The translations under genes were made by a program, and so were the position numbers. From positions 5,890,001 to 5,954,000 of the forward strand of contig NZ_JARUMJ010000001.1 of NCBI RefSeq assembly GCF_036898465.1: 64,000 bases of DNA, written 5' to 3'. Of the stretch, positions 8,006 to 16,556 are shown in pieces. The notes beneath the pieces are model-generated. The model worked only from the letters and a program-made list of their open reading frames with translations. It had not been told where the DNA came from and did no database searches. Within the stretch, counting starts at the first letter, position 1. Every line of letters begins with the position of its first letter. Source of the stretch: Streptomyces sp. B21-105 (GTDB taxonomy: Bacteria > Actinomycetota > Actinomycetes > Streptomycetales > Streptomycetaceae).

Positions 8006-8875
8006 GTGCCAACAGCCATTGCCGTGACCGGAGCCGACCTGGCGCTGTCGCCGCAGGACGAACGCACCCTGCCCGCCGCCGTGCTGACCGGCCTCGATCA
8101 GCAGCCGCTTCAGGACGCCCTCGCCGCCGTCCAGTCGCTCGTCGACCAGCACGGGCATCTGATCGTCGTGTACTCGCGGGCCGTGCCCGCCGCCGTCGAG
8201 CAACGGCTGCACACCATCCGCTCCCTCCTCGAGAGCGACCGCATCGCCCTCTTCCGCCCCGACCTCCCGCCGCTCGCCGTCGCCGTCCTGGTCCGCCAGT
8301 TGCGTCAGCTCGCCTCCTGCGACCTCGGCCCCGGCGTGCTCGCCTCCGCGGGCCGGCTGCTCACCCACTACCTCCACGCGGGCGCCCTCCTCGGCTCGGT
8401 CGCCCGGCTCGACCGGGTGCCCGGCGTCGGCCTGAAGTCGCACGCCCGGTCATGGGTGCCCGGCAGCCAGTTCGGCGTGCTGGCCCACCCCAAGCCGGAA
8501 CTGGTGAAGGCCACCCCCGAAACGACCCTGCCGGGACCCGAGTTCGGCACCTGGCTGCTCGTCGCCCGCGGACACCTGCAGTCCGACTGGGTCACGGACG
8601 TGCTGGCCCCCGCCTGGCGGGTGCAGGGACTGCGGGAGACGGAACTGCCCGCCGAGTCCGCCGACTGGTGGGGCACCGGCAAGGCGATCGAGTTCTGCGC
8701 CTACCTGCCCGACCTGTCCGTCCTCTACCAGCTGGTCGCCTCGGTCCGGCAGAGCGTGTGCCACTGGTGCGGCATCGACGTCATCGGCGACCGTTGCGTC
8801 TTCTGCTCCGCCACCCCGCCGTCCGCCTCCGAACTCGCCGTCCGTCCCGCCCGCGAGCTCACCGCGGGCGGCTGA
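8006..8875 (+). CDS. Conserved hypothetical protein with C-terminal zinc ribbon
   Basis: The 289-residue product has no transmembrane segment. Near the C-terminus (~residues 250-270) CHWCGI and CVFCSA give two CxxC pairs eleven residues apart, a probable zinc ribbon. The rest has hydrophobic strands (LIVVYSRAV, FGTWLLVARG) and no motif I can name. The GTG at 8006 follows GGGGAG at good spacing. It lies 86 bases ahead of cpaB on the same strand, so a role linked to the Tad locus is possible, but this is guilt by position only. Confidence 0.65.
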   Translation: MPTAIAVTGADLALSPQDERTLPAAVLTGLDQQPLQDALAAVQSLVDQHGHLIVVYSRAVPAAVEQRLHTIRSLLESDRIALFRPDLPPLAVAVLVRQLRQLASCDLGPGVLASAGRLLTHYLHAGALLGSVARLDRVPGVGLKSHARSWVPGSQFGVLAHPKPELVKATPETTLPGPEFGTWLLVARGHLQSDWVTDVLAPAWRVQGLRETELPAESADWWGTGKAIEFCAYLPDLSVLYQLVASVRQSVCHWCGIDVIGDRCVFCSATPPSASELAVRPARELTAGG

Positions 8876-8961
8876 GACGTACGCCCGGTCTCTCCGCTCC
8901 GCCCCGCCCGCTCGTTCCCGTCCGTTCGCCCGACCCGACTCCCGACGAGGTTGTACGGCTC

Positions 8962-9669
8962 ATGAACTCCCGTCAGCGCCGCGGCGTGATTCTGCTCATC
9001 CTGTCGATCGTGTGCGCCCTCGGCGCCTTCGCCGGCGTTCTCTCCGTCATCGACGACGTGAAGTCCAAGGTCGGTCCCGAGGTCACCGCGTACGAGCTGC
9101 GCTCCGACATCGCGCCCTACACCGCCCTGAGCGCGGGCCAGTTCAAGAAGATAGAGATGCCGGAGCGCTGGCTGTCCGAGAACGCCGTCACCGACCTCGC
9201 CGCCATCCGCGGCAAGATCGCCGTGACGACGCTGCGGAAGGGCTCCCTGCTGCAGAGCGACATGATCGTCGACCAGCCCGCCCTCCAGCCGGGCCAGCAG
9301 GAGGTCGCCATCATGATCGACGCGGCGACCGGCGTGGCCGGCAAGATCACCCCGGGTTCGTCCGTCAACGTCTACGCGACCTTCGAGGGCGCCCGCGACA
9401 GTGATCCCGACCAGTCGAAGATCATCGTCACCAACGCCCGGGTCCTCGACGTCGGCGAGCTGACCGCCCTCGAGCCGGACGAGAAGAACCGCAGCCAGTC
9501 GCCCAGGGACGCGGTGCCCATCACCTTCGCGCTGTCGACCCTCGACGCCCAGCGCATCACGTACGCCGAGTCGTTCGCCAAGCGCGTCCGCCTCGCCCTC
9601 GTCGCGCCCGGCGGCAGCGCCACGGTCCCCGACAAGGACCGTACGTACGAACTCGCCACGGACAAGTGA
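8962..9669 (+). CDS. cpaB: Flp pilus assembly protein CpaB (SAF domain)
   Basis: The 235-residue product starts with a single membrane helix (residues ~6-28). A SAF domain follows (DIAPYTALSAGQFKKIEMPE, then LRKGSLLQSDMIV) and then an RcpC/CpaB-type domain with EVAIMIDAATGVAGKITPGS. CpaB is a cell-envelope component of Tad pilus assembly systems. It is shorter than proteobacterial CpaB, as is usual in actinomycetes. It opens a closely spaced same-strand gene set continuing with the CpaE-like ATPase only 13 bases later. Confidence 0.85.
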   Translation: MNSRQRRGVILLILSIVCALGAFAGVLSVIDDVKSKVGPEVTAYELRSDIAPYTALSAGQFKKIEMPERWLSENAVTDLAAIRGKIAVTTLRKGSLLQSDMIVDQPALQPGQQEVAIMIDAATGVAGKITPGSSVNVYATFEGARDSDPDQSKIIVTNARVLDVGELTALEPDEKNRSQSPRDAVPITFALSTLDAQRITYAESFAKRVRLALVAPGGSATVPDKDRTYELATDK

Positions 9670-9682
9670 GAGGCCGCCGCCC

Positions 9683-10939
9683 ATGCCCACGAGGATCCTC
9701 CCGGCCGTCGGCGACGCGGACGCGGTCCGTTCCCTCACCACCCTGCTCAGCCAGCTCCCCGACGCCGAGCCGGTCGCCCCGGTCGCCGACTCCACCCAGC
9801 TGGTGGACACCCTCGCCCGGCTCGCCGCCGAGTCGGTCGACGAGCTCCCCGAGGTCGTCGTCGTCCACGAGCGGATCGGCCCCGTGCCGGCGCTGGAACT
9901 CGTTCGCGAGGTCGCCCTGCGTTTCCCGGCGGTCGGCGTCGTCCTCGTCACCACCGACGCCGGGCCCGGCCTCTTCGCCGCCGCCATGGACGCCGGCGCG
10001 CGCGGCCTGGTCACCCTGCCGCTGAGCTACGAGGACCTCGCGAACCGTGTGCAGGCCGTCGCCACCTGGTCGGTCGGGGTACGGCGTCATCTCGGCCACG
10101 GCGGCGACGTGTTCACCGGCGCGGGCGGCACCGTCGTCACCGTCAGCGGCGCGAAGGGAGGCGTCGGCGCGACCCTGACGGCCGTCCAGCTCGCCCTCGC
10201 CGCCCAGGCTTCCGGCCGTCCCACCGCCCTCGTCGACCTCGACCTCCAGGCCGGCGACGTCGCCTCCTACCTGGACGTCCAGTTCCGCCGTTCGGTCGTA
10301 GACCTCGCCGCCATCGCCGACATCTCGCCCCGCATCCTCGCCGAGGCCGTCTTCCGGCACGACAGCGGAGTGGCACTCCTGCTCGCCCCCGGCGAGGGCG
10401 AACGCGGCGAGGAGGTCACCGACCGCGCCGCCCGCCAGATCCTCGGCGCGCTGCGCTCCCGCTACGAGGTCGTCGTCGTCGACTGCGGCGCCCAGCTCGC
10501 CGGCGCCGGCGCCGCCGCCGTCGAACTCGCCGACCGCGCCCTGCTCGTCACCACCCCCGACGTGGTCGCCGTGCGCGGCGCCAAACGCACCGTGCGCATG
10601 TGGGACCGGCTGCAGATCCGCAAGGCCGAGGAGACGACCGTCGTCGTCAACCGCCACACGCGCGCGACGGAGATCCAGCCCCCGCTCATCCAGAAGATCA
10701 CCGGCACCGCCGTCGCCACGACGACGGTGCCCGCCAACTTCCGCGAACTGCAGGCCGCGGTCGACGCCGGCCGGGTGGACGCCCTCGACGCCAAGGGCGC
10801 CGTCCGACAGGCGCTCTGGGCGCTCGCGGGGGAGCTCGGGCTGGTCAAGGCGCCGGAGACGGCGCTGGTGCGCCGCGGCGGCGGACGCGCCCGCGGTGCG
10901 GACCGGGGGCCGGCCGGGTTCCGGCGGCGGAGGGAGTGA
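9683..10939 (+). CDS. cpaE: CpaE/TadZ-like MinD-type ATPase
   Basis: The 418-residue protein has an N-terminal receiver-like domain (VVVVHERIGP to GARGLVTLPLSYEDL, residues ~10-125). A deviant Walker A, SGAKGGVGAT, follows at about 155-164; then VDLDLQAGDV as the switch region and VVVVDCGAQLAG as the Walker B strand. These are the marks of TadZ/CpaE proteins, which position the Tad secretion machine at the membrane. The C-terminal ~25 residues are Arg-rich. The ATG at 9683 follows cpaB by 13 bases, and the stop is one base before the TTG of the next gene, so the genes are probably co-translated. Confidence 0.85.
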   Translation: MPTRILPAVGDADAVRSLTTLLSQLPDAEPVAPVADSTQLVDTLARLAAESVDELPEVVVVHERIGPVPALELVREVALRFPAVGVVLVTTDAGPGLFAAAMDAGARGLVTLPLSYEDLANRVQAVATWSVGVRRHLGHGGDVFTGAGGTVVTVSGAKGGVGATLTAVQLALAAQASGRPTALVDLDLQAGDVASYLDVQFRRSVVDLAAIADISPRILAEAVFRHDSGVALLLAPGEGERGEEVTDRAARQILGALRSRYEVVVVDCGAQLAGAGAAAVELADRALLVTTPDVVAVRGAKRTVRMWDRLQIRKAEETTVVVNRHTRATEIQPPLIQKITGTAVATTTVPANFRELQAAVDAGRVDALDAKGAVRQALWALAGELGLVKAPETALVRRGGGRARGADRGPAGFRRRRE

Positions 10940-10940
10940 G

Positions 10941-11339
10941 TTGACCGCACAGCGGACGAGGGCGTTCCTCGCGGGTGACCGGGGCCAGGTCACCGTCGAG
11001 TTCCTCGGCATGCTCCCCACCATCATCGTGACGCTGGTGGTGGTGTGGCAGTTCGTCCTCCTGGGATACACGTACACGCTCGCGGGGAATGCTGCCGACG
11101 AGGCGGTGCGGGCGGGCACGGCGGCGCATCCTGGGGCGCGGTCGGCGGCCTGCGCACAGGCGGGCAGGGACAAGCTGGGGGACGCGTGGGAGGGGGGCGC
11201 CGAGGTGAGCTGCGGGGGCAGCGGTTTCGTGACAGCCGAAGTCACGCTGCACGTCCCCGTCCTGGTCCCCGGCCTGATCGACTTCCCGTTCCCGGTGCGC
11301 GCCCACGCCGGCGCGGTCGAGGAAGAGGACGGCGACTGA
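10941..11339 (+). CDS. TadE-like pilus assembly protein
   Basis: The 132-residue product starts at a TTG at 10941, preceded by GGAGGGAGTGAG, one base after the previous stop. The N-terminus has DRGQVTVEFLGMLP followed by a ~25-residue hydrophobic helix. G|QVTVE matches a class III (Flp/Tad) prepilin cleavage site with Glu at +5. The remainder has two Cys that may form a disulfide (AACAQ, SCGG). TadE proteins are pseudopilins of the Tad pilus. The next gene starts one base after its stop. Confidence 0.75.
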   Translation: MTAQRTRAFLAGDRGQVTVEFLGMLPTIIVTLVVVWQFVLLGYTYTLAGNAADEAVRAGTAAHPGARSAACAQAGRDKLGDAWEGGAEVSCGGSGFVTAEVTLHVPVLVPGLIDFPFPVRAHAGAVEEEDGD

Positions 11340-11340
11340 G

Positions 11341-11823
11341 ATGGCGTACCGGGCGTACCGAGGGCGTGGACGGGAGCGGGGCTTCTCGCGGGGCCGACGA
11401 CCAGAGCGGGAGCGCCGGGGGAGAGCGGGGGAGCGGGTGCGGGACCGAGGGCGCGGACGCGCGTACCGGTGGGAGAGCGGGAGCGGGAGCGGGCGGGACC
11501 GGGGCCAGGCGGCCATCGAGTACCTGGGCTTCCTGCCCGTCCTCCTCGCCGTCGCGCTGGCCGCCGTCCAGCTCGGGCTGGTCGCGTACGCGGCGCAGCA
11601 GGCCGGGACCGCGGCGCGCACGGGGGCGCGCAGCGCGTCGCTGCGCGAGGACTACGCCGGGGACTGCGCGCGGGCGGTCAGCGCTTGGCTGAACGCCAGT
11701 TGCGCGCCCGCGTACTCCGACAAGGAGGTCCGGGTCACCTCCACCGTCGACATCCCCTCCGTCATCCCCGGCATCGGATTCGGAGAGGCTCACAGGACAG
11801 CCACCATGCCACTCGACCACTGA
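11341..11823 (+). CDS. Second TadE-like pilus assembly protein, with Arg-rich N-terminus
   Basis: The 160-residue product has an unusual ~50-residue N-terminus made mostly of Arg, Gly and Glu (GRERGFSRGRRPERERRG). DRGQAAIEYLGFLPVLL follows, a class III prepilin-like motif (G|QAAIE) and membrane helix. Two Cys in the C-terminal part (GDCARA, ASCAPA) parallel the upstream paralogue. The Arg-rich arm comes from a purine-rich repeat-like DNA stretch at 11350-11510 and may reflect slippage expansion; a shorter start cannot be excluded. The pair of TadE-like genes probably encodes minor pilins. Confidence 0.7.
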   Translation: MAYRAYRGRGRERGFSRGRRPERERRGRAGERVRDRGRGRAYRWESGSGSGRDRGQAAIEYLGFLPVLLAVALAAVQLGLVAYAAQQAGTAARTGARSASLREDYAGDCARAVSAWLNASCAPAYSDKEVRVTSTVDIPSVIPGIGFGEAHRTATMPLDH

Positions 11824-11908
11824 CGCCGACGCGGACCCCGCCGCCCCCAGTCCACGAGATCGACGAAGTCCACGAGATCGACACGAAGTCCACGAGGAGG
11901 AACCGGAG

Positions 11909-13246
11909 ATGAGCCTGCGGGCGCGCATCACCTCCCCCGACGAGCACGGCGGGCGCGGCGAGGACGGCCACCTGGTCACGTCCTACCGGGCCAAACTCCT
12001 CGAGGAGATCGACCTCGCCGAGATGAGCGCGCTGGCGGCGGCCGAACGCCGGGCGCGGCTGGAGCGGGTGCTGGGGCACATCATCAGCCGCGAGGGCCCG
12101 GTGCTGTCCACGGGGGAGCGCGCGCAGCTGATCCGCCGGGTCGTCGACGAGGCGCTCGGCCTCGGCATCCTGGAACCCCTGCTCGAGGACGCGTCGATCA
12201 CCGAGATCATGGTCAACGGACCGGACGCGATCTTCGTCGAACGCGGCGGCCGGGTGGAGCAGCTTCCCCTCCGCTTCGCGTCCAACGACCAGCTGATGCA
12301 GACGATCGAACGCATCGTCTCGACGGTCAACCGGCGGGTGGACGAGACGAACCCGATGGTCGACGCCCGCCTCCCGTCCGGCGAACGCGTCAACGTGATC
12401 ATCCCCCCGCTGTCGCTCACCGGCCCCATCCTCACCATCCGTCGCTTCCCGCGCTCCTTCACCCTGCACGAACTGGTCGGCTTCGGTTCGCTGGACGAGC
12501 AGATGCTGTACCTGCTGGCCGGGCTGGTGCAGGCGAAGTTCAACGTGATCGTCTCGGGCGCGACCGGCACCGGCAAGACGACGTTGCTGAACGCGCTTTC
12601 CGGCCTGATTCCGGACGGCGAACGCATCATCACCATCGAGGACTCGGCGGAACTGCAGCTCCAGCAGTCCCATGTGATCCGTCTGGAGTCCCGCCCGCCG
12701 AACGTGGAGGGCAACGGCCGCATCACCATCCGCGACCTGGTGCGCAACTCCCTGCGCATGCGCCCCGACCGGATCGTCGTCGGCGAGGTCCGCGGCGGCG
12801 AGTCGCTCGACATGCTCCAGGCGATGTCGACCGGCCACGACGGCTCCCTCGCCACGGTCCACGCCAACAGCGCCGAGGACGCGCTGATGCGGCTGCAGAC
12901 CCTCGCGTCGATGTCGGAGGTCGAGATCCCCTTCGTCGCGCTGCACGACCAGATCAACAGCGCGGTGGACGTCGTCGTCCAGCTCACCCGTTTCGCCGAC
13001 GGCGCCCGCCGCGTCACCGAGATCGCCCTGCTGGACAGCCATGGCGGAGAGCCGTACCGGCTGGCGACGATCGCCCGGTTCAACGCCCGGCCGATGAGCG
13101 CCGACGGCCGTATCGACGGGGCCTTCGAGTACTTCCCCCTCCCGCGCCGCACCGCGGACCGGCTCTACATGGCGAGCCAGCCGATCCCGCAGGCGTTCGG
13201 GGTCGCGCGTGACGCACTCGAACTGACCACAAGGGAAGCCCGGTAA
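11909..13246 (+). CDS. cpaF: Tad pilus assembly ATPase CpaF/TadA
   Basis: The 445-residue secretion ATPase has the GSP-E/VirB11-type fold: an N-terminal helical domain with EIMVNGPDAIFVERGG and NPMVDARLPSGERVN, Walker A SGATGTGKTT at about residue 216-225, the Asp box, Walker B RIVVGEVRGGE near residue 285, and the His box TGHDGSLATVHAN. It powers Flp pilin export and assembly at the cytoplasmic face of the membrane. GAGGAGG lies upstream of the ATG at 11909. It is followed five bases later by tadB. Confidence 0.92.
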   Translation: MSLRARITSPDEHGGRGEDGHLVTSYRAKLLEEIDLAEMSALAAAERRARLERVLGHIISREGPVLSTGERAQLIRRVVDEALGLGILEPLLEDASITEIMVNGPDAIFVERGGRVEQLPLRFASNDQLMQTIERIVSTVNRRVDETNPMVDARLPSGERVNVIIPPLSLTGPILTIRRFPRSFTLHELVGFGSLDEQMLYLLAGLVQAKFNVIVSGATGTGKTTLLNALSGLIPDGERIITIEDSAELQLQQSHVIRLESRPPNVEGNGRITIRDLVRNSLRMRPDRIVVGEVRGGESLDMLQAMSTGHDGSLATVHANSAEDALMRLQTLASMSEVEIPFVALHDQINSAVDVVVQLTRFADGARRVTEIALLDSHGGEPYRLATIARFNARPMSADGRIDGAFEYFPLPRRTADRLYMASQPIPQAFGVARDALELTTREAR

Positions 13247-13251
13247 CGCTG

Positions 13252-14196
13252 ATGGACCTCGACACCCTCATCACCCTCACCACCGGCGTGGCCCTGCTGA
13301 CCTGCGCCCTGGCCGTCGCCGGCCTGCACGCCTACACCCGGGGCCGGGCCCAGCGCGCCGAACTGGTGGAACGCCTGACCTCCGCCGGGCAGGTGCACGG
13401 CGGCGCCCGCCGGCGGCGCTTCCACACCCTGGACCGGCGGCTGCGCCGCACCGCGACCGGCCGCCGGCTGGAGCTGAAGCTCGCGGCGACCGGTCTGGAC
13501 GTGACGCCGGGCGAGTTCTTCGTCTACCTGCTGGCCGCGGTGGCCGGCCTGTGGCTCGTCGGCCAGGCCACCCTCGCCCCCTTCTTCGGGCCGATCGCCG
13601 GCCTGCTGGGCGTCTGGGCGGCCTGGCAGTTCCTGACCTGGCAGCGTCAGAAACGCATCGAGAAGTTCATCAACCAACTCCCCGAGCTGGCCCGCATCCT
13701 GGCCAACGCGACCCACGCCGGACTGGCGCTGCGCACGGCGATAGGCATGGCGGCGGAGGAGCTGGAAGCGCCCGCCGGTGAGGAACTGGCCAAGGTCGCC
13801 AACCAGTTGGCCGTCGGCCATTCCATGGACGACGCTCTCGGTGAACTCGCCGAGCGCCTGCCCTCCCGCGAACTGGTCGTCCTCGTCACCACCCTGGTCC
13901 TCTCCAACCGGGCCGGCGGCCAGGTCGTCGGGGCGCTGCGCAACCTGACGGAGACGCTGGAGGAACGCAAGGAGACCCGACGCGAGGTACGCACCCAGCT
14001 GTCCCAGGTGAACATGACGGCGTATGCGGTGCCGGTGTTGGGAGTGGGCTCCCTCTTCCTCATGAACGGCGTCAAGGACGGCGCCCTGGAGCGCATGACC
14101 GGCTCCCCGGTCGGCCAGGGCGCCGTCATCATCGCCTTCGCCCTGTACGCGGTCGGCTTCGTCCTCATCCGCCGTATGTCCCGCATCGACGTCTGA
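13252..14196 (+). CDS. tadB: TadB, type II/IV secretion inner-membrane protein
   Basis: The 314-residue product has one N-terminal helix, a helical pair near residues 85-120, the cytoplasmic GspF/TadB domain (INQLPELARILANATHAG to DALGELAERLPSRELVVLVTTL) and two C-terminal helices (residues ~250-305). It is the platform protein working with CpaF. The ATG at 13252 comes five bases after the cpaF stop. Confidence 0.88.
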   Translation: MDLDTLITLTTGVALLTCALAVAGLHAYTRGRAQRAELVERLTSAGQVHGGARRRRFHTLDRRLRRTATGRRLELKLAATGLDVTPGEFFVYLLAAVAGLWLVGQATLAPFFGPIAGLLGVWAAWQFLTWQRQKRIEKFINQLPELARILANATHAGLALRTAIGMAAEELEAPAGEELAKVANQLAVGHSMDDALGELAERLPSRELVVLVTTLVLSNRAGGQVVGALRNLTETLEERKETRREVRTQLSQVNMTAYAVPVLGVGSLFLMNGVKDGALERMTGSPVGQGAVIIAFALYAVGFVLIRRMSRIDV

Positions 14197-14223
14197 GCGG
14201 CCGGGAAGGAAGGAGCACGCGCC

Positions 14224-15111
14224 ATGGAACTACTGCTCGCACTCGTCATGGGTCTCGCCGTCTGGGGCGCCTTCGCCGGCATCCGCATGTACCGCGCGGA
14301 CGCCAAGCTTCCGCCGGACCTGGCCCTGGCCCTGGAGGTCGGCGCGACCCGCACCGGCGCGGTCGACTCCGTCGTCGACCGGCTCGGCATGCGGTACGCC
14401 CCGGCCGTACTGCGCCTGATGGGCCCCAAGCAGGTCGCCAGGTACCGCCGCAAGATCGACCTGGCGGGCAACCCGGGCGGGCTGACCATCGACCGCTATG
14501 CGGCGCGCCGCGCGGTGTACGGCGCCCTCGGCGGCTTCGGCGGGCTCGTGTTCCTGCTGCAGGGCAGGATCGTCGTGGCCCTGCTGCTCTTCGCGTTCGC
14601 CGCGTTCTGGACCGAGGTCGGCATCTGGGCGGCGATCCGGATCCGCAAGGACGTGATCGAGCGGACGCTGCCCGACTTCCTGGACGTCCTCGCCGTCGTC
14701 GTGAGCGCCGGGCTGGGCTTCCGGCAGGCCCTCGACCGCGTCGCGTCGAAGTACGAGGGGCCCTGGGCGGACGAGATCCGCATCACCCTGCGCCAGATGG
14801 ACCTCGGGGTGAGCCGCCGGCAGGCCTTCGCGGAGCTGCGCCGCCGCAACGACTCCGAGCAGGTCGCCATGTTCGTCACCGCGCTCCAGCAGGGCGAGGA
14901 GCTGGGCGCGCCGATCGTGGACACGCTCGTGTCTATCGCCAAGGACATGCGCCGCACGGACGCCCAGAACGCTCGCCGCAAGGCCGCCCGGGCGGTCCCG
15001 AGGGCCACGCTGATGATCACCACGTTCATGGTCCCGGCGACGATGCTCCTCCTCGGCGCCGGCCTCCTCCTCGGCTCCGGCACGGACTTCAGCCCGCTCA
15101 CGGGCGACTAG
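14224..15111 (+). CDS. tadC: TadC, second secretion platform protein
   Basis: The 295-residue product has a membrane helix at the start, a central helix pair (~residues 95-140) and a GspF-like domain with TLPDFLDVLAVVVSAGLGF and QAFAELRRRNDSEQVAMFVTALQQGEELG, followed by a C-terminal helix. TadC normally pairs with TadB in the inner membrane. AAGGAAGGAG precedes the ATG at 14224. With cpaB-cpaE-tadE-tadE-cpaF-tadB it completes the core Tad export machine; no prepilin peptidase gene is in the window. Confidence 0.88.
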   Translation: MELLLALVMGLAVWGAFAGIRMYRADAKLPPDLALALEVGATRTGAVDSVVDRLGMRYAPAVLRLMGPKQVARYRRKIDLAGNPGGLTIDRYAARRAVYGALGGFGGLVFLLQGRIVVALLLFAFAAFWTEVGIWAAIRIRKDVIERTLPDFLDVLAVVVSAGLGFRQALDRVASKYEGPWADEIRITLRQMDLGVSRRQAFAELRRRNDSEQVAMFVTALQQGEELGAPIVDTLVSIAKDMRRTDAQNARRKAARAVPRATLMITTFMVPATMLLLGAGLLLGSGTDFSPLTGD

Positions 15112-15132
15112 GCAGGCGGGTGAGAGACGGCA

Positions 15133-16524
15133 ATGACGACGACAAAGACCACGACGGCGACGCCCAGGAGGGAGATCGTGAGGGTGATCGCGAGGGCGAT
15201 CGCGAGGGCGCGCAGCAGGCTGCTGAGAAGGCGGGTGAACGGGCCGCCGGATCCGCCCACGCCGGTCGCGCCCATCCCGCTCAGCCTGCCTGACCCGCCC
15301 ATCCCCATCCAGGTCAACGCGCTGCAGGCGATGTCCCGGCAGGTCTTCGGCTTCCGGCTGGCCATGATCGCCGTCGCCGCCCCGGCCGCCCTCCTCAACG
15401 CGGCCCCGGGAATGGGCGTCCGACTGGTGGGGGCGGCGGTCGTCGTCACCTTCATGGGCTCGTACGTCCTCTTCCGCGACTGGGAACGCTTCGGCCCCCT
15501 CCTGCTGAGACACCCCTCGCTGCTCGTCGCGGACACCCTCCTCGGCGCTCTGCTGCTGGTCTCCGCGGGCCCGGGCACGACACTCGCCTACGTCAGCGTC
15601 TGCACGCCGCTGCTGGCCGGCATCGTCTACGGCTGGCGGGGCGCCGCCTGCTTCGCCTCCCTCCAGTCGCTGATCCTGCTGCTCGTCCACGCGGCGCTGC
15701 GGCACGGGCCGGACGTGAGCGTGGCGGAACGGCTGCTGCTGCCCGGCCTCTGCGTCATCACGGGGGCGATGGGCTCCACCCTGCGCGGGCTGATGCTCCG
15801 CTTCGGCGCGGCGACGCACGCCCTGACCGAGGTCAAGGCGCGCCTCGCCGTCACCGAGGCGGTCGCCGCGGAACGTGCCCGACTGGCGCGGGAGATGCAC
15901 GACTCGGTCGCCAAGACGCTGCACGGCGTGGCGCTCGCCGCAGACGCCCTGGCCTGCTCGGCGGTCGCGCCCGACACGGACCCGGCCCGGGTGCGCCGGC
16001 ACGCCGAGTTGATCGCGCGCGCCGCACGGCAGGCCGCCGCGGAGTCCCGTGAACTCCTCACCGACCTGCGCCGCGAGGAGCCGGAGGACACGGTTCGGGG
16101 CGTCGACGTGCTGCCCGAACTGGCCGCCCGCACCCGGGACTTCGCCGCCCTCACGGGGCTGCCGGCCAGCTACCACGCCACCGGCGACCGGACGACGTTG
16201 CCCGTGCCGCCCGTCGTGGCCCGCCATCTCCTCACGATCACCTCGGAGGCCATGGACAACGTGCGGCGCCACGCCGACCCGACCCGCGTCGCCGTGCACG
16301 CGGGCGTCCACGGCGACCGCCTGTGTATCAGCGTCTACGACGACGGCCGAGGCCTGCCCGACGGCACCACACTCGAAGATCTACGCCGATCCGGCCATTT
16401 CGGCCTGGTCGGCATGGTGGAGCGGGCCGCCGCCATCGGCGCCCGCATCCACATCGGCCGCGGCGCACACCCCGAGGGCACCGAAGTCCGCCTCGAACTC
16501 CCCCTGACGGCGTCCCGCCCGTGA
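15133..16524 (+). CDS. Sensor histidine kinase, NarL/DesK type
   Basis: The 463-residue protein has a basic N-terminus, about five membrane helices (residues ~75-225), a HisKA_3 box ERARLAREMHDSVAKTLHG with the phospho-acceptor H256, and an HATPase domain with SEAMDNVRRHAD, DDGRGLP and GHFGLVGMVERA. It autophosphorylates and passes phosphate to the response regulator encoded next. It starts 21 bases after tadC and is followed by the Flp pilin gene after the regulator, so it probably controls pilus expression. The signal is unknown. Confidence 0.88.
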   Translation: MTTTKTTTATPRREIVRVIARAIARARSRLLRRRVNGPPDPPTPVAPIPLSLPDPPIPIQVNALQAMSRQVFGFRLAMIAVAAPAALLNAAPGMGVRLVGAAVVVTFMGSYVLFRDWERFGPLLLRHPSLLVADTLLGALLLVSAGPGTTLAYVSVCTPLLAGIVYGWRGAACFASLQSLILLLVHAALRHGPDVSVAERLLLPGLCVITGAMGSTLRGLMLRFGAATHALTEVKARLAVTEAVAAERARLAREMHDSVAKTLHGVALAADALACSAVAPDTDPARVRRHAELIARAARQAAAESRELLTDLRREEPEDTVRGVDVLPELAARTRDFAALTGLPASYHATGDRTTLPVPPVVARHLLTITSEAMDNVRRHADPTRVAVHAGVHGDRLCISVYDDGRGLPDGTTLEDLRRSGHFGLVGMVERAAAIGARIHIGRGAHPEGTEVRLELPLTASRP

Positions 16525-16556
16525 ACGGCCTCCCGCTCCCGAAGGAAAGCGACGTC

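Noticed and set aside
14230..16311. Long minus-strand open frame opposite tadC and the histidine kinase (about 690 codons)
   Set aside because: It is antisense to well-supported genes, is rich in Arg/Gly/His, and has no domain character. In GC-rich DNA such frames arise from third-position bias.
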